DNA from: Marinirhabdus sp050859505
Lineage (GTDB): Bacteria; Bacteroidota; Bacteroidia; Flavobacteriales; Flavobacteriaceae
Direction of reading: 5' to 3'
Assembly: GCF_050859505.1 (NCBI RefSeq)
Contig: NZ_CP193934.1
Coordinates: 558,001 to 622,000 of the forward strand
DNA: 64,000 nucleotides
How positions within the stretch are numbered: the stretch's first letter is position 1; each line of letters opens with the position of its first letter. A program made the translations under genes and the position numbers. The notes under the pieces are model-generated. The model was given only the letters and a program-made list of their open reading frames with translations. It ran no database searches and was not told the DNA's origin. Shown piece after piece: positions 41,101-50,300 of this stretch.

Positions 41101-43376
41101 ACGTTCCAAGCACCAATGTCTTGGTTAAAACTAAAAGCATTGGTAAACATTCCGCTCATATTGGTTACACTATCTACTAACCAAACACCAATGGGTTGGT
41201 TGAATGATTCGGCACTGGAAAACATTCCTTCCATAGTGGTCACCGTTAATACAACCCACGGACTAATATTTTGATTAAAACTTCTTGCATTTAAGAACAT
41301 CCCTTGCATGTTGGTAACGCCAGTGACATCCCACAGGCTAATATCCTGATCAAAATTCACGGCACTCGCAAACATAGAGTCCATGTTTGTTACTAATAAT
41401 GTAAGCCAAAGATCTAGTGGCTGATTAAAAGGCGTTTCAGCAAACATACTTTCCATGGTAGTGACACTTGAAACATCCCAACCACCAATAGGCTGATTAA
41501 AGGCGCTTTGAGAAAACGTAGCTTCCATACTAGTTACTGAAGTGGTTACCCAACTGCTTAAGTCTTGGTTAAAACTGGTTGCTTCGTTAAACGTTTCAGC
41601 AAGGGTTTCTATGGTTGAAACATCCCAGGAATTAATAGGGTCGTTAAACGAAATAGCTCCTTTAAATAATTGCGCTAACGATAGTACACCAGTAAGATCT
41701 GGTGCATCAAAAGCATTCACTCTAAGATTTTTACAACCAAAAAATGCAGCTTCCATAGAAGTCCATGGGTTAGTTCCCCAATTATCTACAGCCAGTATTT
41801 TTTCCTTATCGCCACCATCATTAAAATATATTCTAGGAAAATCTCCCGAAATTGTCACAATATACCTTCCCTCCGTTGCGTAGGTGTGGGTTATGTCTCC
41901 CATCACGTTCATATCTGTATTTCCATCACCCCAATCTACGGTATAATCGTATCCCGTATCAGTAGTAGGAATAGTAATTTGATTAGACATAGAAGTTCCA
42001 GGATTGTTAGTTTGCCAGATGGTCACAAAATCTGTTACACATACTTCACCACCATCGGTTATACTCCATGTATCGTTGGTTTCAATGTCTGTTTTTGCCG
42101 TTGCTCCTGCACAATATTCGCTGTTTCCAGCATCGAAAGATACGTTTGTCTGAAGCGTTTGCGCCTCCCAACCAACGAGCAAGGCATCGTAAATAGAGGT
42201 GGGTAACGTTACATTAGCGAACATGCCGTCCATAGCTGTAATAGTACTCACATCCCAACTACCAATATTGTTATTTATAGAAAGGTTTACAGCATCCTGA
42301 AACATAAATGACAGCGCTGTTACTCCAGTGAGGTTAGGCTCGTCTATAGCTGAAATGGCAATATTTGAGCATCCATCAAAAGCATTTTCCATGGACGTCC
42401 AGGCATTAGAGCCCCATTGCACTACCGACGTAATTTTATCTTTATCACCGCCCCCATTAAAAAATATTCTCGGGAAATCTCCTCTAATTTTTACTTTATA
42501 AGTACCTGCCATTGGATAGGTATGCGCACCATCTCCCATGAGATTGCTATCCATAGCATTATCCCCCCAATCCACACTATAATCATAGCCAGCTCCTGTA
42601 GTTGGAATGTTGATGGCATCGTTTGCTGAAGTTCCAGGATTATCGGTTTTCCATAGCGTAATAAATTCGTCACTACAATCCAGACCGCCATCAATAATGT
42701 TCCACATAAAAGTAGTAGCGAGGATTTCTTTTCCTTCCACACCAAAGCAATAGGTGCTGGTATTTCCTGCATCGAAGGTTACTTCGTTTTGTACGGTTTG
42801 TGCAGACCAGCCCATTAGAATATGTTCGTAATTTTCTTCAGAAAGCGTTACCCCGTTAAAAAATTGCTCCATATTCTGAACATTAGTAATATTCCACCCC
42901 CCAATGAGTGCATTAAAACTTGTGGCGTTTTTAAACATCGAAATCATGTTAGTAACCAACGAGAGGTCTGGAACATCGGTTGCAGTGATGTTTAAATTAC
43001 TACATCCATCAAAAGCATTTGCCATAGAGGTCCAGGCGTTGGTTCCCCAGGCTTCAACACTTATAATTTTATCTTTATCGCCTGCATTATTGAAAAATAT
43101 TCTTGGAAAAGTTCCTCTAACTGCAACGGTATGTACACCTGCTACTGGGTAGGTATGCATTGCATCTGCCGTGATGCCCAAATCGTCGAATGTTCCGTTG
43201 TTATCCCAATCTACGTCGTACAAATAGGTTTCTCCTGGGGCTGTTGGAATGGTGATAGTTTCAGAAGGCGATGTGGTTTCCCACGTGGTGATAAAATCCT
43301 GCGCCAAGCCTTCCGCTAGAAAAAAGAGGAAGAAAAATGCTGAAACATAATAGGACACCTGGGTAGTTTTTCTCAT
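38148..43376 (-). CDS. Giant T9SS-secreted BspA/DUF285 and HYR-domain surface protein
   Basis: A 1742-residue exported protein. After a signal peptide (AFFFLFFLAEGLAQ) come three modules of about 200 residues, each with a PKD-like strand set (FITTWETTSPS, FITLWKTDNPG, FVTIWQTNNPG) and a WTSMANAFDGCSNL core. A long run of BspA-type DUF285 repeats (about 24 residues, such as MSNMFNGAEVFNQDLNLWDV) extends to about 925. One divergent and seven canonical HYR domains (CPANITVNNDTGVC to TCSFTVTV) reach about 1640. The end (1658-1742) is a T9SS type A sorting domain: VILFPSPAISIV, ITIYDISGRII, TKQLIKE. HYR and BspA repeats suggest adhesion. It is the last gene of the operon. Confidence 0.88.
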   Translation of the reverse strand: MRKTTQVSYYVSAFFFLFFLAEGLAQDFITTWETTSPSETITIPTAPGETYLYDVDWDNNGTFDDLGITADAMHTYPVAGVHTVAVRGTFPRIFFNNAGDKDKIISVEAWGTNAWTSMANAFDGCSNLNITATDVPDLSLVTNMISMFKNATSFNALIGGWNITNVQNMEQFFNGVTLSEENYEHILMGWSAQTVQNEVTFDAGNTSTYCFGVEGKEILATTFMWNIIDGGLDCSDEFITLWKTDNPGTSANDAINIPTTGAGYDYSVDWGDNAMDSNLMGDGAHTYPMAGTYKVKIRGDFPRIFFNGGGDKDKITSVVQWGSNAWTSMENAFDGCSNIAISAIDEPNLTGVTALSFMFQDAVNLSINNNIGSWDVSTITAMDGMFANVTLPTSIYDALLVGWEAQTLQTNVSFDAGNSEYCAGATAKTDIETNDTWSITDGGEVCVTDFVTIWQTNNPGTSMSNQITIPTTDTGYDYTVDWGDGNTDMNVMGDITHTYATEGRYIVTISGDFPRIYFNDGGDKEKILAVDNWGTNPWTSMEAAFFGCKNLRVNAFDAPDLTGVLSLAQLFKGAISFNDPINSWDVSTIETLAETFNEATSFNQDLSSWVTTSVTSMEATFSQSAFNQPIGGWDVSSVTTMESMFAETPFNQPLDLWLTLLVTNMDSMFASAVNFDQDISLWDVTGVTNMQGMFLNARSFNQNISPWVVLTVTTMEGMFSSAESFNQPIGVWLVDSVTNMSGMFTNAFSFNQDIGAWNVAMVTDMSNMFNGAEVFNQDLNLWDVGQVTNMSFMFAGAEAFNEDISGWVPSSVMTMDNMFNDAGVFNQDISGWDVTMVTTMEEMFTAAEAFDQDLGSWDITSVSTMDNMFTGVTLSIPNYDALLIGWNAQIVQNGVLFNGGNSKYCAGETARGELIANSSWMLIDGGAEDIPPVPDTATLPAITSECAVTSLTLPTATDVCAGVISATTPSATFPITNQGANTVVWTYDDGNGNTVVQTQTVTITDTTAPSITTIANITMNSDLGMCGANVNFTPPVATDNCAFTLVSTHAPNSFFPIGETIVIYTATDTAGNFAQSSFSITVSDNELPTFTACPASFTVEAEPGSCGAVVSTAEGYVPPTALDNCNVNVVSTHNPGQFFPVGVTTVTYTASDSSGNLGMCSFNITVVDNVSPVFTGCPANITVNNDTGVCTAAVVYNAPTASDNCSASITSTHTSGDTFPSGVTTVSYTAMDPAGNTVTCSFTVTVLDIETPVISSCPIDITQNTDAGTCSATVSWTPPLQTDNCNATLITTHNPGEVFAAGVTTVIYTATDAAGNADTCSFTVTITENEAPVISNCPANISVPNQAGDCGTLVSFTPPSQTDNCGANLTSTHLPGDYFPVGTTTVHYTATDTSGNTATCSFVVTVLDTEDPTFISCPADIVVANDLGSCDALVSWAPPVSSDNCSVVVTASHTPGDEFQLGDTLVTYTAMDPSGNSVVCSFTITVTDAEMPVITDCPSNLVMGNDFGDCDANVSWTPPVASDNCVNLTFTTSHNSGDMFSVGVTTVTYTATDVVGNISTCSFTVTVEDTEIPDINCPTDSSVFVPLEEAYEVPDYVAEGLIVIADNCTTTLANIIQTPAPGTMLTAGSYPISVIVNDNALNEATCTFILSVEAILETPEFELDKASVILFPSPAISIVNIETPLGVQVEKITIYDISGRIIKAENFSASKIAIDISELASATYLVTVQTNFGTLTKQLIKE
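38640..40600 (-). repeat. Coding HYR-domain repeats of the 1742-residue protein
   Basis: About nine copies of an 80-residue module with paired cysteines (PANI or PADI, TDNC, TCSF) follow one another. The DNA copies are related but not identical, so the array is old rather than freshly expanded. Confidence 0.7.
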
Positions 43377-43384
43377 AATGGTAG

Positions 43385-43978
43385 TTACTTGGCAGAATTT
43401 TCTTGTTCACGTAAAGCCGCGATATAGGTTACAATCTCTTTGGTAGTTCTTAGATACTCTTCAAAAAGGTCGGGCCTATGTACATTGGGTTTTCCGTCTG
43501 TAATCGTTGTGATTTCTGGGTCAAAAAACGCGTAGGTATAAAATGAAGCCGTCACTAATTTATCTGCCGACACCACTTTATCATACGCATACATAAATTT
43601 TAATATGGTTTCTTTATCGTTTGGATACAGGTGTATCATACGCCAGAAAGCTTTTTGGATTTCAAATTTTGCGATGGGCTCTCTAATGTCTGCAATAGTG
43701 TATTCGTTTTTATACACCTCAGCTCTATAGGCGGCATCTTGAGCTAGCTTTTGAGCTTCGTCACTAAAAATCATTTTGCCACCTTCCACAATCACTCCTG
43801 GTGTTTGCACTTTGGTAATCCATTCTTTTAGCACCTCCTCATTCGCCATCATATCTTTAAGCTCATCGCCAGTAATGGTACTGGTATCGGTAACCGTAGG
43901 CTGCGCAGAAAGACTGAAAATCCCAAGACTCACCAAAAGAAGGGAAGCAAATATGTTATTATTTGATAATAGTCGCAT
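43385..43978 (-). CDS. Exported protein of unknown function in the surface locus
   Basis: I do not recognise this 197-residue protein. A signal peptide (ASLLLVSLGIFSLSAQ, about 1-26) is followed by a mostly helical soluble domain: GDELKDMMANEEVLKEWITK, AYRAEVYKNEYTIADIREP, and FDPEITTITDG. There is no lipobox, membrane segment or sorting domain, so it should be periplasmic. The ATG lies 20 bases inside the end of the upstream fibre gene and its stop is eight bases before the giant BspA/HYR gene, so it is embedded in the operon. A role as a chaperone or assembly factor is possible. Confidence 0.75.
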   Translation of the reverse strand: MRLLSNNNIFASLLLVSLGIFSLSAQPTVTDTSTITGDELKDMMANEEVLKEWITKVQTPGVIVEGGKMIFSDEAQKLAQDAAYRAEVYKNEYTIADIREPIAKFEIQKAFWRMIHLYPNDKETILKFMYAYDKVVSADKLVTASFYTYAFFDPEITTITDGKPNVHRPDLFEEYLRTTKEIVTYIAALREQENSAK

Positions 43979-46900
43979 AATCTAGTTCTATTTTATTTTC
44001 TGAAGGGTTCTGTAATTTTTCTGAAATTTTTGCCAAACGTTCTTCAAGCGTTTTAATTTTGGCGTCTAGGTTTTCTTGTTGTTTTTCAATGGAAGCTACA
44101 TCCTGTGCAATGATATTGTTATGAATTCCCATCACAATCTTCACCAGCTTAGGGCCTTCGTTTGTATTGGTTTCCCAGGATCTTCCCACTGCCAATTTGT
44201 AATCTGCTGGCGTCATATTTTCTAGAGAAATTGCTTTTCCGTAGCCAGAAATCTTAGTGTCTGCTACAATGAAATCGCCTTGAGTTACTGGCCCTATCAC
44301 TTTTACAGGCACTTGGCCCAAAAATGCTACTGGGTTTCCTAAAGGGGTAGCTTCTTTTTCGGGCGTATTCCCTAAGACGATGGGCTTATGAGAAACCACT
44401 AAAATTTGCTCGAAGTTGGTAAGGTCTTTAGAAATTTTTCCACCTCTAATTGCTACAATATCGCCTGCTGTAAGATATTCTGAAACATCTTCTCTTGGGA
44501 GCCATTCGGCATAATCTCCGTGACCAGATTCAAATGAAACGCCAATTTTATTATACACATCTATTAAATTTGAAAGTTCGGTACCTCCACCTACTAATCC
44601 TTCTACTAAATCTACACCTACAAATCCTGCCAACACATTAATCACGTATACCTGGTCCAGGACGGTATTATCTCTAAAATCTGCCGTAGACTGCGCTACA
44701 ATGGCTCCTGTTTGACGATTTTCCTTATCTTGAAATGATAAGAAGGCGTTTGATGAGCTCATAGAATTAGCCACTGTAGTTGCGGTAACATTAGGTATGG
44801 TTAGAATATTTGCATTACTTATTTCTGGTAACGCTTCCGGAATTGCAGGAATAATATTGTTTATTGTTGGCACAATTTGCGTGGTTGGAAATGCAATTCT
44901 GGGTATTACAATAGCGGGTAATGAGGGAACACAAAACTCAATAGGTGGAATACAAATGGTACAATTAAAAAATGTGCACGGATTAAAACAATAGCGCCCT
45001 GAACATAATCTACCAGAACCCGGGAATATTGTCACTGCAGGTACAATAGTAAACTCAGGAATGGTAAACCCAGGAAAATCGAATGGAAGCCCAAGTTTGT
45101 CGTTTATAACACCAATAATAGTATTTCCAATAGAACCAAACTGTCCCAAAACTAAGTTTGCAGGAACAAGTGCAACAATGTCGCTTACATTAATTGAAGC
45201 CCCATTTGGGTTTGTGGTAGCTAATAAATTACCAACCGTTTGTATTTGAGATTGGTATGCGCTAAGGTAAGGGTTGTTTATTTGAAGATAATCTCCTGGA
45301 TTGTTAGTTCCCGCAGGACCATTATACGCCCCGTGTGTTCTTCCTAATTTTATTAATATACCATCTCCGCTCGTATTGTTTGTATTTTGAAATGTCGTAA
45401 CAGATGCTACTTGGTCATCGGCGATAGTTAAATTTGTTGAAGAAACGCCACCCAATAGAAAACTAGTACGGTTTGCTTCCAAAGTCAAAGAATTATTCAC
45501 TAAAGCAACGCCTGTAATATCTAGCGTATTATTTAACATTGATATTCCCCCTACGGTTAATGCACCAGATAATCCTGAAGCACTTGCGTTTGCAATATTT
45601 AAAGTGTTTTTAAAAGTAACCATGCCATCCACAGCTAGTAATCCTGTAAAACTCGTGGCAGTACCATTATTAACACGTAACGTATTATTAAACGTGCTTT
45701 CTCCGTCCACAGTGAGTGTTCCATTTAAAACTGAAGCACTGTTGTTAAGCACATATAAATCATTCAATAATTTTGTTTCATCAATAACGTCCAGTGTTCC
45801 AGTTAGGCTTGTTGAACCTCTTCCAAAAACTACTACGTCAGCATTCAACACAGACGCTCCATCTACTGTAAGAGTACCACTTAAAGCAGCTGCACTGTTG
45901 GTAGCTACTAACAGACTGTTATTAAAAGTAGTCGCCCCATCAACATCTATCACGCCAGTTAAATTGGTGTTGCTAGCATTATTCACAGTTAAAGAACCTT
46001 GTAAATTGGCAACTCCAACCACATCCAAAGTTGAATTAAGAAGTGTTGCTTCGTCCACTTGTAACATTCCCGAAAAGTTAGTTTCAGCATTGTTATTTAC
46101 AAATAATGTATTGTTAAGATTTGTGACCCCAAGAATAGTAACATCATCATTAAAAATAGCATTTCCACCCACTGTTAGATCGCCGGAAAAATCTGCTGGA
46201 GCGAGGTTATTTACGGTAAGGCTGTTGTTAAGATTTGTAGTCTCTCCCACAGTAAGTAATCCCGAAAGTTGGGTTGGGCTTTGTGCATTCACATTCAAAT
46301 TACCAGCTAAATTTGTAGTCTGGTTAACCACAAGCGTTGTTTCAAATCTAGTGGGTCCCTGGGCGGTTAATGTTCCGGATAAGGCAGTTGGCGCGGCATT
46401 ATTTACATATAAGTCATTATTTAAATTGGTAATTCCTGTAACGGTAAGATCCTGATTAAAAACGGTTGTTCCTGCTACCAATACATCTCCCGAAACGGCT
46501 ACATTACTTTCATTATTTACGTTTACATCATTGTAGACAGTGGTCTCTCCATTCACAACTAAGCTTCCAGTAAAAACGGTAGCACCTTGAGCTTCCACAT
46601 TAAGACCATTACCTATGTTGGTTTCTTCGTCTACTCTTAAATCACTTTTTAAGCGCGTTCTTTTGTGAACCCGTAAAGAATCTTTAAGTAAGGTTTCAGT
46701 ATCCACATTCAACAATCCCGAAAGAATCGTATAGGAACCATTTGCCACAGTCAAGGAATCGTTTAATACAGTGGTTCCATCTACTCTCAAACTACCTGTT
46801 AACATGGTCTCGGACTGGTTATTTACAAATACATCGCTATTCAGTATCGTTCGCCCATTAACTATTAGGTTGCTTTTTAAAATTGTATTTCCTTCTACAT

Positions 46901-47327
46901 CTAGGGTTTTGGTAATGAGTACATTTCGATGAAACGCATAGGGAATGAACACCAGTTCTTTATTTTCCTGAAATTTAAATTCTGAACCCGTTAGTTTTAT
47001 TTCCACTTTCAGCTCTCTTGGGGCTGCATCCCAAAGTATTGTACTGAAATCTCCAAAATCTGGTGTGCCGTTACCAATCCTAACACTGAACATACCAAAG
47101 GCATCGGTTACTGTGGTTTGCACTTCTCTATACTCCGCACTTTCCGAAGCCTTTATAATGGTGAATCTTACTTCTATGGTTTCGTTTACCAGCACGTTAC
47201 CTTTTACATCAACCCCTGGAATTTCTTGTACGGCGGGATCAAAAATAACAGATTGATAGCTAATGCCATCGGTCTGCGCTGTTACAGCATACCCTACCAA
47301 ACATACTAAAAGTAGTAACTTCTTCAT
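43959..47327 (-). CDS. Exported repeat fibre protein with a Cys-rich Pro/Ile insertion (paralogue A)
   Basis: The protein has 1122 residues. A signal peptide (LVCLVGYAVTAQ) leads into an N-terminal domain (GISYQSVIFDPAVQEIPGVD, then a FVPYAFHR end, to about 130) shared with tail-fibre-like surface proteins. About 18-20 repeats of 26 residues follow (LTVDGESTFNNTLRVNNGT and kin, about 136-616), suggesting a trimeric beta-helix. A Pro/Ile-rich region (about 700-850) carries six cysteines near 770-800 (CSGRYCFNPC, CTICIPPIEFC). The C-terminal domain (GHGDYAEWLPREDVSEYLTAGD) resembles the phage peptidase G2/tail-spike type, and a coiled coil ends it. It pairs with its paralogue upstream. Confidence 0.8.
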   Translation of the reverse strand: MKKLLLLVCLVGYAVTAQTDGISYQSVIFDPAVQEIPGVDVKGNVLVNETIEVRFTIIKASESAEYREVQTTVTDAFGMFSVRIGNGTPDFGDFSTILWDAAPRELKVEIKLTGSEFKFQENKELVFIPYAFHRNVLITKTLDVEGNTILKSNLIVNGRTILNSDVFVNNQSETMLTGSLRVDGTTVLNDSLTVANGSYTILSGLLNVDTETLLKDSLRVHKRTRLKSDLRVDEETNIGNGLNVEAQGATVFTGSLVVNGETTVYNDVNVNNESNVAVSGDVLVAGTTVFNQDLTVTGITNLNNDLYVNNAAPTALSGTLTAQGPTRFETTLVVNQTTNLAGNLNVNAQSPTQLSGLLTVGETTNLNNSLTVNNLAPADFSGDLTVGGNAIFNDDVTILGVTNLNNTLFVNNNAETNFSGMLQVDEATLLNSTLDVVGVANLQGSLTVNNASNTNLTGVIDVDGATTFNNSLLVATNSAAALSGTLTVDGASVLNADVVVFGRGSTSLTGTLDVIDETKLLNDLYVLNNSASVLNGTLTVDGESTFNNTLRVNNGTATSFTGLLAVDGMVTFKNTLNIANASASGLSGALTVGGISMLNNTLDITGVALVNNSLTLEANRTSFLLGGVSSTNLTIADDQVASVTTFQNTNNTSGDGILIKLGRTHGAYNGPAGTNNPGDYLQINNPYLSAYQSQIQTVGNLLATTNPNGASINVSDIVALVPANLVLGQFGSIGNTIIGVINDKLGLPFDFPGFTIPEFTIVPAVTIFPGSGRLCSGRYCFNPCTFFNCTICIPPIEFCVPSLPAIVIPRIAFPTTQIVPTINNIIPAIPEALPEISNANILTIPNVTATTVANSMSSSNAFLSFQDKENRQTGAIVAQSTADFRDNTVLDQVYVINVLAGFVGVDLVEGLVGGGTELSNLIDVYNKIGVSFESGHGDYAEWLPREDVSEYLTAGDIVAIRGGKISKDLTNFEQILVVSHKPIVLGNTPEKEATPLGNPVAFLGQVPVKVIGPVTQGDFIVADTKISGYGKAISLENMTPADYKLAVGRSWETNTNEGPKLVKIVMGIHNNIIAQDVASIEKQQENLDAKIKTLEERLAKISEKLQNPSENKIELDYATIIK
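45480..46920 (-). repeat. Tandem 78-base coding repeats in fibre paralogue A
   Basis: Units of about 26 codons (78 bases) repeat through this stretch, encoding LTVDG or similar, a LNN turn, and TxLSGT ends. Units differ enough that unequal crossing-over may be slow, but the array is a likely hotspot for length change. Confidence 0.7.
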
Positions 47328-47330
47328 GGT

Positions 47331-50300
47331 CTATTTGCTTTTTCCGTTAAACAATACTGCCTTATCTGCTTTTTGATCCAGCAATTCTACTTGCTTCTCA
47401 AGGACTTGGTATTTGGTCTGATATGCATCTTGTTTTTGTTTCAGTTTTATAATAATGTTTGCCCAATCTCCATTATGAACTCCTACCACTGTATTTACCA
47501 TTTTAGGGCCTTCGTTTAAATTTTCATCCCAAGAACGACCCACTGTTACTTTAAAATCTTCAGCAGTCATATTGTTTGGATGTATTGCTTTTCCGTAGCC
47601 ATTAACCGCTTTGTTTGCCACAATAAAATCTCCAGTTCTTACAGGACCTATTATTTTAACCGGAACTTGCCCCATAAAGGCAACATTGTTTCCTAAGTGA
47701 ACTTTTTCCTTTTCGGGAGAATTACCCAAGATGATAGGTTTGTAAGACACTACCATTACCTGTTCTGCATTGGTAAGGTCTCTGGTAATACGTCCTCCTT
47801 TTACACCTACTATATCTCCTGCGGTAATGTATTCGCTATACTCTTCACGTTGTAACCACTCTGCATAATCTCCATTCCCAGAGGCATATTCAACCCCTAT
47901 TTTGTTATACAAGTCTACAATATTGGTGATCTCTGCTATTCCCGTTGCCAAACCATCTGCAAGATCTACTCCTACAAATCCTGCGGCTACATTTAAAACA
48001 TACACGGGATCGAGAACGGTATTATTTACAAAGTCCTCTGTGGATTGCGCTCTAATGGCACCTACCCAACGACCGTCTTTATCCTGGAAGGTCACGTACT
48101 CGTTTTCTTTTGTTAAGGATTCGGTTACGGTTCCAACATTTACCCGTGGTATATCTATGGTTATCCCTTGAAGTGGGATATTGGGTATTTCTGGCAATAA
48201 TTCAAAACCTGGCGTAAAATTAATCCGCGGAAGTATCACTTCTGGTATCGTTACTCCTGGTATGGTAAGTCCAATTATAGGCACCGTTACCGAGTTTGTA
48301 ATGACTGTTCGCGGTAATAGTGTTGTTTGTGGAATAGTAATCTCAGGAAACGAAACTGGAAGCAAATCATTAATAGGTCCTGGTGGATCTACATCATTTA
48401 TATAATCGATAATGCCGTTCCCTATTCCTGCTATAGCTCCAGCAGCAAAACTAGTAGGTACTAGTTGTAAAATATCACTAGGTGTAAGAGACGTAGGATT
48501 TGTAGCAGTAAGTTTACTTTGTAGTACACCTATAGGACCTTGTAAAGCAGCAACGGCTGCTATTGCGCTTATTTCCAGGTAACCATCTGCATTTACTGGA
48601 GCAGTTACAGAAGCGTCTCCATTATAGGCTCCGTGATTATTTCCCAGTTTTATCACGATACCATCTCCATTACCATTGTTAGTATTCTGAAACGTAGCAA
48701 CAAAATTAGGCGAGTCTGCAGATACGCTAATGGCATTTGTATTTAATGCCCCTAAAGAAGCAAGTCCTGTTACCGTTAAATCATTATTAATAAGCGTAGC
48801 TCCGGCAATTGTTACTGTGTTATTTAAATTGGTGGCACCATCTACGGTTAGAGCTCCAGACATATTGGTAGCGGCACCTCCTGTAACATTTAATGCATCG
48901 TTTAAGGTTGTTACGCCAGTAACTCCCAGCGTACCAGTTAAGGTTGTAGCACTTCCGTTGAGAACCTGAAGCGCGTTGTTAAAAAATCCTCCTTGGTCTA
49001 CAGACAAGGTCCCGGTAAGTTGGGTAGTACCTCCTCCAGAAACAGCTAAGTCATTATGTAAGGTTGTTACTCCGTTCACCAAAAGCTCTCCTGTTAATTC
49101 GGTACTGGCATTATTGGCAACCTCTAGTGTATTATTTAAGATTGTTTCCCCATCTACGGTTAACATTCCTGTTAACGAAGTTGCGCTTGCATTGGCAACT
49201 TCTAAGGTGTTGTTAAGCGTTGCTGCTCCTAGCACATCTAAAGATCCTGTTAGATTCGTGGCGCTTCCATTAAGCACTTGTAACTCGTCTTGTAATGTGG
49301 TTGCCCCTCCTACTTCTAAGGTGTTGTTAAGTTGTGTTGTTCCATCCACGGTAAGCGTTCCTGAAAGATTTGTTGCTGCACCATTATTCACATTAAGGCT
49401 GTTGTTCAAGTTTGTGATGCCTTCTATAGTTACATCCTTCCCAAAGCCTATAAGACCATCCACATTTAAAGTTCCTGAAAGCACTGTGGGGCTGCCGTTA
49501 TTAACGTTAAGGCCACTATTAAGGTTTGTTTCCTGTTGTACCGTTAACGTTCCCGAAAGATTAGTAGCCGCTTGGTTGCTTACATCCAAACTATTTTCAA
49601 GGTTGGTAGTACCAAGTACTTGTAAGTTATTTGCCAACTGGGTAGCGCCTTCCACTACCAAAGTACCGGACAAATTTGTTGGAGCGGCGTTGTTTACATT
49701 CAACTCATTATTAAGATTCGTATTTCCATTTACGGTTAAGTCGCCATCAAAGGTGGTAGATCCTTCAATATTTAAATCGCCAGAAACATTTAGATCACCG
49801 CCCTGATTAATATTCACATCACTTTCAAAATTGGTGATGCCATATACGCGAAGAGTTCCTGTAAGCTGCGTTGGGCTTTCATTACGTACGTCCAGACTAT
49901 CATATAGCGTGGTTTTTCCGTCTACCTTCAACTCTCTTTTTAAGTAGGTATCGCCTCCAACTTCCAGTGAATTTCCCAGTGCGGTTACACCATAGACCGT
50001 AAGGGTTCCTGTAAGAGCTGTAGGACTTTCATTAGTTACGGTAAGTGTATGGTTAAGTCTTGTAAAATTATCTACCGTTAACGAACCCGTTAATAAAGTG
50101 GCACTGTTATTATTTACGCTTAGTGATTTGTTAAGATTGGTAGTACCATCAACAGTTAGATCACTGCCTAGTGTTGTAATGCCTGTTACATCCAGAAACC
50201 CCGTAGCAATTATATCTCTGTGAAATGCATACGGTACAAACAACAAACCTTGCTTGCTTAATTGGTTAAAGCTGCCTTCTATATTTATTTCTACTTGTAG

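Noticed and set aside
45604..46455. 283-codon plus-strand ORF opposite fibre paralogue A
   Set aside because: Open only because of the 78-base repeat on the other strand; composition is Val/Ser/Thr/Pro-rich without motifs.
48976..49806. 276-codon plus-strand ORF opposite fibre paralogue B
   Set aside because: Same repeat-driven antisense frame as in paralogue A.
45480..50220. Regularly spaced repeats suggestive of a CRISPR array
   Set aside because: The period is 78 bases with degenerate units that keep a single open reading frame; there are no identical repeats with unique spacers and no cas genes.
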